Shown piece by piece: positions 30,801-35,690 of a DNA stretch of 64,000 nt (positions are counted from its first letter, which is position 1; each line of letters opens with the position of its first letter). The notes under the pieces were generated by a model. The model was given only the letters and a program-made list of their open reading frames with translations, did not search any database and was not told where the DNA came from. The DNA lies in NCBI RefSeq assembly GCF_003063625.1, contig NZ_CP026604.1, forward strand, positions 3,388,065 to 3,452,064, written 5' to 3'. The DNA comes from Saccharobesus litoralis (GTDB lineage: Bacteria > Pseudomonadota > Gammaproteobacteria > Enterobacterales > Alteromonadaceae). Made by a program: the position numbers and the translations under genes.

Positions 30801-31151
30801 GGAAAATGTAATTGAATTACTACCAGCGGCGGCGGTGAATTGGCCGTTTATACAGTCAGTTGAGCTATTAGCTGGGTTAGCTATGGTCATGCCTGTAGGA
30901 AGTGTATTGGTAAAGCCTACTTCACTCACGCCTACATTATTTGCAGAGTTATCTATTGTGTAGGTGACAGTACTTATACCACCTGGAGCAATGGTCGTTG
31001 GCGAAAATGAAGTCGAGAAAGTTGGCGTTCCAGCTAATGCTGAACCACAAAACAATATTGCAAAAACACTAACGAATAAGCGAAAGATCACGACGGCTAA
31101 GCGATTAGCCTTGCTAGTATTAACAAGGCGGCTAATTAATTTTTGTGTCAT
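12882..31151 (-). CDS. 6089-aa secreted Ig-repeat/FG-GAP giant protein with GlyGly-CTERM
   Basis: Predicted surface protein or adhesin. A signal peptide ends about residue 40 (CGSALA-G). Six DUF11/DUF7933-like modules cover residues about 42-890. Two linker Ig modules follow. Residues 1035-4267 hold 33 Ig-like units of about 98 aa (core TxSF..DxxVTGGxLSxFSGSG), which resemble Pfam Big_12. Then come one SwmB-like module, six tandem-95/cadherin-like modules (about 4376-4960), He_PIG-type modules, a DUF11-like module, an FG-GAP propeller (about 5456-5845), another DUF11-like and a tandem-95 module, and the tail GSGGGTMAWGMWLLLLACLRR. That Gly-Gly, membrane-segment, Arg pattern is the GlyGly-CTERM signal for rhombosortase and type II secretion. 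TAGGAT lies nine bases before the ATG. It is the last gene of a four-gene operon, 36 bases after the 1493-aa gene. Confidence 0.88.
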   Translation of the reverse strand: MTQKLISRLVNTSKANRLAVVIFRLFVSVFAILFCGSALAGTPTFSTSFSPTTIAPGGISTVTYTIDNSANNVGVSEVGFTNTLPTGMTIANPANSSTDCINGQFTAAAGSNSITFSDYRIGTGSSCTLTLDVTTSTVGSHVNTTGALSTSEGSAGTANATLTVSSTLPSISIAFSPTTIAVGGISTITYTIDNSLNGSNVTFVDLSHTLDNGSGLSIATVNNFTHNCPLRMISTFVLGSATLSSTSLTVNDAEINAGSSCTLSYDVTASAQGVYTTETGSLSSSAGTSGAASASLTVETDFMQMEFPELASPGESITLQYTITNSDRDNDATDITFTTDLNATLSGLTATALPSSGFCGGSSTISGSSAVTVSNASLASGDSCTFSLTLLVPSNAAAGTYTNNTSTINLTLGSATTKTSVSNNLIIKKAPLITAQFVDDPVLGGGDVTLRYTITNTDTANTITAITTTQQINSDISNITAKTLPSANSCGSGSTFTNTTDSNEGLFLNVSNATLAAGANCTFDFILTIPSDAQPGSYDFSTSTISATNSGSTVYGSAASDTLTVIAAPNLTFGITESSANPNANVTAEFTINYNENASADATGLGFTLDLDSALSGLVATSASQSDVCGSGSSLSGTSTLTFTGGTLSAGGSCSFSVTLQVPSTATPGTITATTSTLSATISSTSISSATASDTLLISGLTFSHQYLSTGIASGTTTLRYTIANNANSPAATAIQFSHDVNSVLSGLSASSLPSTPCGSSSVISGPTNLAFSGGELQPGANCTFDVVLAVPVGAADGVYTSTTSALSATVNSANTSNDASAAFLTVESLTVNLSTSVEGTTKTTPIPITISFSRDVTNFDVSDLTVSNGSASNLSGSGQVYTADITPSATGTVTVDLAANAVDDAVDNSLKNTAATQLSIDYDATVASPPSISAISAPNPTGPVTSGSIEYTITYADADEITLASSHITLNGSGVTADIAVSGSGTTSRTVTLSNLSGEGTIGITIGAGSARSNASTEAASASSASQTVTVDTVQPTITISSNDSALKVADVATLTFTLSETTSQFTEDDVSVTGGSLSNFSGSDTSYTASFTPTTDSTTSATINVAANVFNDSVGNANTAANQLTLAVDTIKPTISISSNDNALKVGDVATLTFTLSETSTDFASSDVVVTGGSLSNFSGSGTTYTASLTPTSSSTTNATVNVAADTFTDAAGNNNTIATELSLTVDTSAPTITITSNDNALKAEDVATITFTLSESSSDFTADDVTVTGGVLSGFSGSGTSYTASFTPTAASTTNATIDVAANQFVDASGNNNSAAVQLQLTVETVIPTVTISSTASSLKAGETAPITFTLSESSSDFSSSDISVTGGSLSNFTGSGTSYTATFTPTSSSTANGTLDIAADTFTDAAGNGNSAATQLVLSVDTLKPTATISADTSSLKLGETATLIFSLNETSSTFSVDDVTVTGGSLQNFVGSGTTYVATLIPTSNSTTAATVDIAADTFTDSVGNNNNASTQLSLSVDTALPSITISSDDNALQAGDSPTISFTLSEASTNFAASDIVVSGGVLSGFTGSGTSYSATFTPSESSTASATFNVAASTFTDSAGNANTAATELSLTVDTVLPSITISSNDNALQAGDTPTITFTLSETSTDFAASDIVVTGGALSGFSGSGSTYTASFTPTTNSASNATFNVAANTFADSAGNANTAATELSLTVDTILPSVTISSNDNALQAGDTPTISFVLSESSTDFTVNDVTVGGGALSNFSGSGTNYSATFTPTSSSTTTATFNIAANNFTDSAGNGNSLATELSLTVDTVLPTITIASNDNALQAGDTPTISFTLSEASTNFAASDIVVSGGALSDFTGSGTSYSATFTPSESSTSSATFNVAASTFTDSAGNANTAATELSLTVDTVLPSITISSNDNALQAGDTPTITFTLSETSADFAASDIVVTGGALSGFSGSGSTYTATFTPTTNSANNATFNVAANTFNDSAGNANTAATELSLTVDTILPSVTISSNDNALQAGDTPTISFVLSESSADFTVNDVTVVGGVLSNFSGSGANYSATFTPTSSSTTTATFNIAANNFTDSAGNGNSVATELSLTVDTVLPTITIASNDNALQAGDTPTISFTLSEASTNFAASDIVVSGGALSDFTGSGTNYSATFTPSESSTSSATFNVAASTFTDSAGNANTAATELSLTVDTLVPSISISSNDNALKVGDVATLTFTLSESSSNFTSSDISVTGGSLSAFSGSGTTYTASFTPSSSSTTNATIDVAASTFTDSAGNNNTAASQLSLSVDTTTPTISIISNDSSLVAGDVATLTFTLSESASNFTVDDIDVTGGSLSDFSGSGTSYSASFTPTTSSTNSATINVAASTFTDSAGNANTAATELNLTVDTVIPSIAISSSDSALQSGDTPTITFTLSESSSDFTLSDVTVVGGALTNFAGSGTTYTATFTPNTSSTSNATFNVAASSFTDSAGNANTAATELSLTVDTALPSIAITSDDSALQAGDTPTITFTLSESSSDFAENDIVVTGGNLSGFTGSGSVYTATFTPSTSSTSNATFNVAASTFTDNAGNANTAATQLSLTVDTLIPTIAISTDDSALKIGDVATLSFTLSESATNFTASDITVSGGSLTNFSGSGTSYTASFTPNTDSTTTANIDVAASVFTDSAGNSNSAASQVQLSVDTTTPTISITSDDLALKSGDVATLSFTLSESSATFASDDIVVTGGVLSSFSGSGSNYTATFTPNTSSTDAATVNIAASTFTDSAGNPNSAASQLDLTIDTLAPSISITSNDSALIAGETATLTFTLSEASSNFVSSDIVVTGGSLSGFAGSGTSYSASFTPNTSSNTSATVNVAASVFTDSAGNGNTGANELSLTVDTLLPTIAISSNDSALSIGDVATLTFTLSETSSDFSSDDITVVGGSLSDFSGSGTSYTASLTPNSASTTDATINVAASSFTDSAGNNNSAASQLSLSVDTVAPSIAISADAAALKLGEVAQLTFTISESVTGFSESDIQVSGGTLSNFSGSGTSYSATFNPAATTIATASIDIAANTYVDLAGNSNTSTSQLTVSVNTSIPTISIASSVSSLKMAETASLTFTLSEASTTFAIEDISVVGGSISDFSGSNTSYSATFTPNTDYSANATIDVAANTFTDSAGNNNSAANQVVLSVDTLAPTVSIATNDSALQQGDIATLTFTLSESTSGFSSSDITVTGGSLSNFSGSGVSYTASFTPTSDSIETASINVAASVFADAAGNNNTAADPLSITIDTTLPSITIASNDNALKIGDVATLTFTLSESSNDFTASDISVTGGTLSDFSGTGVSYSASFTPSDASTTNATINVAASRFTDSAGNNNTAATELTLAVDTTTPTLVISSNDNDLKVGDVALITFTLSEAASDFNNIDVTVSGGSLSDFSGSGSEYTANFTPDDASTANATISVAASTYTDSAGNNNSAADPLSLNVDTVKPNAAISTSNSALKAGEMATISFTLSENSSDFSADDINVTGGTLSGFSGSGTNYSAEFTPTDDSTVSASINIAANVFTDTAGNDNEAATALSLGIDTQAPSITISSNDSALKVGDVAVITFTLSESATDFTVDDVTVTNALISDFTGSGTSYSANLTPNSDSTDNSQITVAASLFTDAAGNANTASNDLSLSVDTTTPSIFISSDKNALKINETATLSFTLSEDSSDFTADDITVNSGLLANFSGSGSSYTATYTPASDSNTDLSLTVAASVFTDAAGNNNSASATFNISIDTQAPTISLASNDTSLSIGETASITFTLSETSSDFTLDDVSVTGAALSHFSGSGVSYTATLTPSEASTSTASINIAASVFTDNAGNSNTAAESLSIAIDTLAPTVNISSNNNSLIAGEIASLSISLSESSSDFTLDDLTVSGGTLANFSGSGSSYTVELTPNNDSTTSATVNIAASVFVDSFGNSNSAAEPLSIDVDTQVPSITLSINDSSLNAGEVGIVTFTLSEVSTNFTVDDISVAGGVLSDFSGSGTSYTANFTPSASATTDATIDVAANTFTDAAGNNNTAASQLNLGVDTSAPTLTIASSASTLITGDTATITFTLSEISTDFTVDDISVVAASLSDFTGSGTHYTATLTPDADSTTAATVLVAASLFSDAAGNLNEASDELSITVDTQAPSITITSNDTELATGDVATLTFSLSEASDSFTSDDIVVTGATLSDFTGSESQYTASLTPNINSHTPATISIAANTFTDTAGNNNTASELVLNLDTLAPSLTSSSPQNGSSQVNINGLSATLTFSENMLLGTGDITLIQVNDSTTVETLSSSAIQITDSQVALTFSATLLPNVEYGLIIADGVLTDNAGNHYAGLTTNELNFTTANSAPIASDDSVNTDEDNAILIDVLANDLDSEGFIQASSVAISQAPTKGSTSINTATGVITYTPNSNENGADSFTYTFADQQGSLSNAATVSITIAAINDAPVANNDTASTAEDTPITVDVVADDTDIEDGKPSGALAIVVQPTNGSAEVVDGQLVYSPAEHFAGSDTIVYQVSDSANAKSNTATLTISVTSTNDTPVATNDSANTLEDTAVVIDVLSNDADIEDTSFASSQITIVNPPSQGSATIDTEGTITYTPNDNVNGSDSFTYTVTDSESATSNEATVDITIAAVNDAPIAVDNQVADVTEDTVYIINVLGNDIDIDSTLDTNSVTIVEQPTQGSVNVTSQGQIEYTPSANYNGSDLFTYTVADIEGLVSNAANVSLTVLAVNDAPLANNDGPISLDEDSFVTIDVLANDTDIDGTLDETQVTISSQPSLGTVTVNSDGTILYTANSDVTGNDSFTYSVVDNQGLAVESAATVSIIINAVNDQPQVNDDSGISLDEDSNIVINVLNNDSDIDSTLDVTSVSIVTAPANGSATVNADGTITYTPSADFNGSDSLQYTVSDEQGLVASSNATVSINVNAINDAPVISGSPSNSQVNQDSAFSFSPSATDIDSTQLTFTITNQPSWLAFDSSTGTLSGTPSNADVATYNAITISVSDGEQSSDLTAFNLQVVNVNDAPQFTASFADATVNEDSEISYQIASSAYSDIDANDILAVTTSTLPSWLSFDSATLSFSGTPTNDDVGSLSLTVFVTDLAGASASQTLNVIVSNTNDAPTAQADSFQLAEGGNLNVSAGFGVLINDADIDNGDSLTAVLISQPSFASSFTLNADGSFSYNHNGSEVTTDRFTYVANDGTSNSQTVTVTLNLTAVNDQPSFTSQLTNLIYTQGESLSYAVSAFDADNQVAISLTSAPSWLSLSSNNVLSGTVPFDEAGNVDVTLTVSDGEFNVTQDLNLTIIERTLASVALSASWSETAATEQQALSLSINAALQTSTPLNNGELSVQLTGDINIDTVPNNCSQNGSSLICALSLDDQQTSSFNLGLTPQAVGDIYAVAIITDTDSNDELNRVTTDISVSALVVETADTSFEIADATSIAVAELISTSANNEIVAGTISGETIKIVPSSEADNSILAEIDNTGHTIKVFAKDFNSDLLNDVVAINSSGQDSALYINNGDNTFSLASGTPLGNAAGALALDYNGDSFIDLITFTSGQINFFTNSNGLFSEIPDVLNWNAASIVSIAFGDINGDGVADLTIGMAERLQVIQGLGALLVDSVDSADNNNAARPAVQAASHVQTSILDISALTISEIAVQNLTDLEIADIDNDGTQDLVVVNNTESNKTKPSEQPSAVNIISYKKDQQALAIVDSFGTSSSHSVEVSDLDNDGNVDLLVGNKNGVYQIYKSTAAGGGNSFSLSEEVIVESSNLVVPADIDGDNINDVVAYNSDSKKLNLYKSINGNFIRVANMSLALTNAELLMQQNEQVQAQILTISNAGPQVATQINILVNYDATAVEIDFANPACNQLEANQIKCSLARLEVGNDIQLPYSLTAKSPSSQDISFALSLEQVDEDKSNNNAAISLDINSQPIANIDSGLTAHDTAVTINVLANDSDSDNDSLNLVDATSDQGSVSLGQDTITFTPTTSFVGNAVITYTINDGRGGQASSTLHVVVAEPQVESATGSGGGTMAWGMWLLLLACLRRGAFLRFYATSQAISK
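18351..28049 (-). repeat. Array of 33 tandem Ig-like coding repeats (about 294 bp each)
   Basis: 9699 bp encode 33 consecutive units averaging 98 aa inside the 6089-aa gene. Each begins near PTITISSNDNAL and ends near AATELSLTVDT. Units at the ends have drifted, while those in the centre are much more alike. Adhesins of the RTX, Bap and BIg classes use such arrays as long extender stalks. Confidence 0.9.
24522..26579 (-). repeat. Higher-order repeat: seven units with a three-unit (882-bp) period
   Basis: Within the 33-unit array, units 6, 9 and 12 match one another best, as do 7 and 10, and 8 and 11. The same sequence recurs at a spacing of 882 bases (for example near 24796 and 25678). All seven units are exactly 294 bp long. 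This is the mark of recent block duplication of three units. Confidence 0.85.
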
Positions 31152-31187
31152 AACTGTAATATCCTAAATATTACAAATAAATTGTTG

Positions 31188-34100
31188 TTATTTTCGAGCG
31201 TGGTTTTGATTAGGTAAAAGTATAATAAATCTAAACATCATCAATAACAGAACCCATAACGATAAAGATCCACCACTGCTGCTCTTGCTGGGTTTGGCTG
31301 AAATATCGACTGTGGCTTGTGCATTTGCAGTTAAACCATGCGGATCTTCAATAGTGTAGTTGACGATGATTTTTCCTAAATAATCAGGCGCTAAAGAGAG
31401 GTTAATTTGATTATTACTACTAACAGTTACAGTACCAATATCACTGCTAGCGGTAGATATTTTTAAAGCGTCACTGTCCTGATCAGTATCATTACTTAAT
31501 ACATCAAGACTGACATTGTTTTTAGCGACAAAACTAAATGTATCATTTGCGGCAATGGGCGCATGATTAAGGGTTAATGTTGTCGAAAGCTGATTATTCT
31601 GCGGTGCAGTGTCTTGGCCGTTGGCAAAAATAGATGAGGTCAGTACAGTTTCGGAAACAAGCATATTGCTTAACGTTAAATTAACACTGGCACTTTGCCC
31701 AACCGCTATTTTACCCAGCGTACAACTCGCATTACCTGTCGTTGTTTTTTGGCAGTTAATGTTATTACTAATATCAACACCTTGCGGTAAAGAAAAGACC
31801 AACTTGGCGTTCATTGCTGGACTGTCACCATTATTTAGGGCGGTCAATACTAACTGTTGAGCTGCTCCCGTATTTGGCAATACGAGATTGTTTTGAGAGC
31901 TGCTCAAGGCAATATCTATTTGGCTTAGTGGCTGACTAAACAAACCTTGGCCTTGGGTGGTGTATAAATCCAGTTGGTTATTAACTACGTCATAACTGAC
32001 TAAATCGGCCATGGCGTCGGCATTAGTATCGGCTAACGCATAGATTTTACTGGATTGTTGTAATAGCTCAGGGGTTTGGGTGAAGCTAAATTGACCGTTA
32101 TTGGCAATTGCTTCATCGGCAACAAACGTTTGCACGGTTCCTGAAACGGTTAGTGCGGTAATATCAAGACCATATTGGTTGTCGATTTGTTCAGCAAACA
32201 CCCCAGCTAGCTTATCTTTACCTATGCTAACGGCTCGTTCAAATTGGTTGCTATCCGATACATATTGATAAATATCTAATGCGTGTTCGGATGGCGCTAA
32301 ATGGGGATATTTATTGGCAACAAGAATTTCATGAGTGCCGTTGTTGTCTAAATCGACAAGATTAACCAGTTCAGCATTGGCATTTAGCGTAAAGGTTAAA
32401 GCGGAACTTGCAGTTTTGACTTGGTTTTGAATAATTTGCGAAGGTAGATCCAACAATACTTCTACTTGGGTTGGCGTTGCGACAACCAAGTCAACAACCT
32501 GATCACCATTGACATCGGCAATATCAAAATAATGAATTTGCATGTCTTGATTCAATTGCCAAACATCAACATAACTTTGCTGTTGTTGAGCGTATACCTT
32601 GATACCATCTTGGTTAAGAAGCACGATATCTAACAGGTCATCTTGATTTGTATCAATGACTTTCGCTTGTATGGCATTGGGTAAATGGCTGTGGAACGCA
32701 AATGTGCCATCACCATTATTAAGGTACAGTGCAGACAATGCAAATTGCTTGTTGACCACTAAAATGTCGAGCAAAGCGTCTTGATTAACATCAATTGTTG
32801 CCGTTTGCACTGTATCTCCAGTATCGTTAATTGTCGCCAACAAGGATTGCTGCTCTAACGAAACTATTTTAATGTTCTCTCCAGCGGACGATGCCAAAAT
32901 GGTTTCCAATCCTGGCGAATTGGGCAGCACATCGATATTTAATATATGCGAAAGATTAACTGAAGTGTTGAACTGGGTGGTGGCCGTTTCTATTAATTTT
33001 TCGGTAATGCTTACGCTTTTATAAATAGGGGAACTATCACTTACTGTGGAACCATCACCATGGTGATTAGCAGAAATAGCGACTTGGATCTGACCTGTTT
33101 TTGTTGGTAACAAGGTGACGCCACTGTCTATTTCTTGTCCAGAGGTTATTGCACAACTCACTTGATTGGCCGCAGTGTTTAAACAGTTTTTTCCACTGCT
33201 GATAAAATCAAATTCACCGTCAAACGTTAAGGTGAGTGTTTTAATTGGGTAATTTGTGTTTATTGATTGAATGGTTAAGGCAATAGGTTGGTTAACAAAT
33301 CCAATATTTTCAAGCCAGTTTATTGATATAAATTCAGCTAACGGATCCGGGCTAGTTACATTTAACACCACAGATTCAACAATAGTCGCGTTGCCGTCAA
33401 ACAAACTAATAGGAACTGTTATTTCCCCAACTGCAGTAGCTGGCACTTGTCCAGTTAGGGCATTATCCTTGATAGTTAGCCAAGCAAACTCACTGGCTAA
33501 GCTCATGCTAATTGCATCTTGCTCAGGATCTATCACAGTTATGGGTTGGTTAATGGTACTACCTGCAATTATGTCAATCCGTGTCACCATGTTTAGACGA
33601 GGCGGGTCATTAACGGCATCAACTTGTAAATCAACAGTGGCAATATTAGATACCTTGCCTTGCTGATCACTCACTGTATAGCTAAATGAATCATTGCCTG
33701 AAAATTGACTGCTGGGGGCATACCAAACATGTCCAGTTTTGCTATCAACTTGAACAACACCTTGGTTAGGCGAACCTACAATAGTGACTTGCTGCTGATC
33801 AAGATAATCCTCAGCATCAGAGTCGTTGGCTAATACATTTAATAATAGCGCCTGATCTTCTAGTAGCTGGAATTGGTCGTTGGCTGAAACCGGTGCGATA
33901 TTCTCGGTTGTAAACGAGATATTATCGGGTAATTGACTGACCAAGTTACCCGCTAAATCAGTAATAGCTTGCTCGTTAAAGGTGATTTTATATTGACCAC
34001 TAGGTATTAATTTATCGGCCAGTGTAGCTTGAATTTGTTGGTTATTGACTTCAATATTAGCAAGCGCTAAAACTTGCTGTTGATTGTCACTAACCACTAA

Positions 34101-35669
34101 AGCATCGGCTAATTCATTATTGAGTTTGACAGCTTCATCAAATTGTAACGTGATTAAAGAATCAAGTGCTGAAAATGTTTGTTCATTTTGCGCGGGTTGG
34201 CTGGTAGCAAATTTAGGGGCAGTACCGTCATATTGGCGGGTAATTTCAAATTGATTACTGTCACTACTTGCGCTACTAACATTAACTGCCGAAATCACAA
34301 CTTGGCCATCTGTTAACGGGGTGACCATAGCTGAATATTGTGTGCCATCGCCGTTTAATTGACTTATTTCACCGTTGGTAATGATGAGCTGATCGGTTGA
34401 GAAGTTATCATCAGCGACAGCTAGGCTTATGTCTATGCTAAAACTGGAATTGATTAAATCAGGTGCATTACTGGCAAGCGTGACCAATTGAATGTTACCT
34501 GTTGTAGTGTTTAAATTATCAAGTGATAAATTAATACTGGTGCCAGACGTATTGGTCAATGAGCCGTCGTTTTCAAGCAAAGCTAAATATTTAATATCTT
34601 GCGTGGTGTTTAAAGCGGATTGTAATTCGTATTCAAATACTAAATCAGTTGTGCCAGTACCACTTACATAGCTTGCGTTAACAATTTGCCCATTAATTTC
34701 TATTTGCAAACTGGGTGAGTTAGTTACATTGACGTAACCAGAAAACCTTGCTGTGAATTGCACTTTGTCACCGGCTTGTAAGTTTTCTTTTTGCTCTGTG
34801 TTTATTCTGATAATTTCAGGGGCATCAGACACACCAACTTGAATAGGGCGGTTAGCAGCATATAAACCAGAATAGGTAAAGTTAGCATTAGTGATGGGTA
34901 ATACGTAAGAGCCACCCTTATGATCCAAAGTTGAATTCAGTGTGCCAATAATAACGGCATCATTGACATGTAATTGTTTAACGACTAATTCGGCAAGGTT
35001 AGCGTCTTGGGATGTTACCGGATAGGTAAAAACCAGTTCGCCACTATTGTTTGCTAAACCGTTTAATGTTTTTTCACTGCCAGCAATATCAACAACCAGT
35101 TGAGGCGTTCCAGATTGTACGCTTATGCTTGTAACACCGCCCCAACGCAATTTAAAATCAAGCGTGTCGCCGGGTAAATAAACTTGGGGAGCCGGTAACT
35201 CAGCAACATTACTGTGTTGAATGACAACATCGTTAAACTGTAAGGGCTCGCTTAATATGGGCTTAACAGGTAATTCGTCATTATTGCTAAAGAGCAAGCC
35301 ATCAAAGCCAATAATACTGATACCGTTGCTGTCGAAGTTAGTAAAACTTGGGGTATAGCGGAAATTAATGGTTCGACCGTCATGATTCACATATTGCGCA
35401 TAGGCATTGCCAGAATCTAGCGCTAAGACCAACATAGGTACGCCATTATCAGGCAGCACAAGGTGACTAATATCAGATGAAAAGCTAACAGCTATGTCTA
35501 GCGTATCTTGGCTATTATAAACACCTGCATTTAAGCCGCTAACGTCGCTTACTGTCGGTGGAGTCGCGGCCAAACCAAAAGTTAATATTAATGATAGGCC
35601 TGCCAATAACTTAGGTAAACCTAGCGCCTTAGCGAGTTTAATTTGGCTTGTAACTAGATAACGGTTCAT
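31188..35669 (-). CDS. 1493-aa secreted cadherin-like/FG-GAP protein with GlyGly-CTERM
   Basis: A shorter relative of the 6089-aa giant. The signal peptide ends near residue 34 (TFGLA-A). Three long beta-rich modules follow (about residues 36-400). Then come an Ig-like module (VISAVNVSSA), a SwmB-like module (PAQNEQTFSALDSLITLQFD), a tandem-95 module (NDQFQLLEDQALLLNVLAND), a He_PIG-type module, a DUF11-like module, an FG-GAP propeller at about residues 896-1246 (DVNQDALLD, DTNQDDLLD, DVNGDQVVD, DLDNNGTHE), another DUF11-like module, tandem-95, and the tail SSSGGSLSLWVLLLMMF, a GlyGly-CTERM. TAAGG lies 11 bases before the start. The gene is 21 bases from the S74 fibre gene and 36 bases from the 6089-aa gene. 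Likely exported by type II secretion; ligand unknown. Confidence 0.85.
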   Translation of the reverse strand: MNRYLVTSQIKLAKALGLPKLLAGLSLILTFGLAATPPTVSDVSGLNAGVYNSQDTLDIAVSFSSDISHLVLPDNGVPMLVLALDSGNAYAQYVNHDGRTINFRYTPSFTNFDSNGISIIGFDGLLFSNNDELPVKPILSEPLQFNDVVIQHSNVAELPAPQVYLPGDTLDFKLRWGGVTSISVQSGTPQLVVDIAGSEKTLNGLANNSGELVFTYPVTSQDANLAELVVKQLHVNDAVIIGTLNSTLDHKGGSYVLPITNANFTYSGLYAANRPIQVGVSDAPEIIRINTEQKENLQAGDKVQFTARFSGYVNVTNSPSLQIEINGQIVNASYVSGTGTTDLVFEYELQSALNTTQDIKYLALLENDGSLTNTSGTSINLSLDNLNTTTGNIQLVTLASNAPDLINSSFSIDISLAVADDNFSTDQLIITNGEISQLNGDGTQYSAMVTPLTDGQVVISAVNVSSASSDSNQFEITRQYDGTAPKFATSQPAQNEQTFSALDSLITLQFDEAVKLNNELADALVVSDNQQQVLALANIEVNNQQIQATLADKLIPSGQYKITFNEQAITDLAGNLVSQLPDNISFTTENIAPVSANDQFQLLEDQALLLNVLANDSDAEDYLDQQQVTIVGSPNQGVVQVDSKTGHVWYAPSSQFSGNDSFSYTVSDQQGKVSNIATVDLQVDAVNDPPRLNMVTRIDIIAGSTINQPITVIDPEQDAISMSLASEFAWLTIKDNALTGQVPATAVGEITVPISLFDGNATIVESVVLNVTSPDPLAEFISINWLENIGFVNQPIALTIQSINTNYPIKTLTLTFDGEFDFISSGKNCLNTAANQVSCAITSGQEIDSGVTLLPTKTGQIQVAISANHHGDGSTVSDSSPIYKSVSITEKLIETATTQFNTSVNLSHILNIDVLPNSPGLETILASSAGENIKIVSLEQQSLLATINDTGDTVQTATIDVNQDALLDILVVNKQFALSALYLNNGDGTFAFHSHLPNAIQAKVIDTNQDDLLDIVLLNQDGIKVYAQQQQSYVDVWQLNQDMQIHYFDIADVNGDQVVDLVVATPTQVEVLLDLPSQIIQNQVKTASSALTFTLNANAELVNLVDLDNNGTHEILVANKYPHLAPSEHALDIYQYVSDSNQFERAVSIGKDKLAGVFAEQIDNQYGLDITALTVSGTVQTFVADEAIANNGQFSFTQTPELLQQSSKIYALADTNADAMADLVSYDVVNNQLDLYTTQGQGLFSQPLSQIDIALSSSQNNLVLPNTGAAQQLVLTALNNGDSPAMNAKLVFSLPQGVDISNNINCQKTTTGNASCTLGKIAVGQSASVNLTLSNMLVSETVLTSSIFANGQDTAPQNNQLSTTLTLNHAPIAANDTFSFVAKNNVSLDVLSNDTDQDSDALKISTASSDIGTVTVSSNNQINLSLAPDYLGKIIVNYTIEDPHGLTANAQATVDISAKPSKSSSGGSLSLWVLLLMMFRFIILLPNQNHARK

Positions 35670-35690
35670 GACGCATCAATCCTTATCTAG

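Noticed and set aside
14185-31167. Many plus-strand open frames of 60-180 codons opposite the 6089-aa gene
   Set aside because: They recur with the 294-bp repeat period, have no ribosome sites and mirror the codon bias of the minus-strand repeats. They are antisense shadows.
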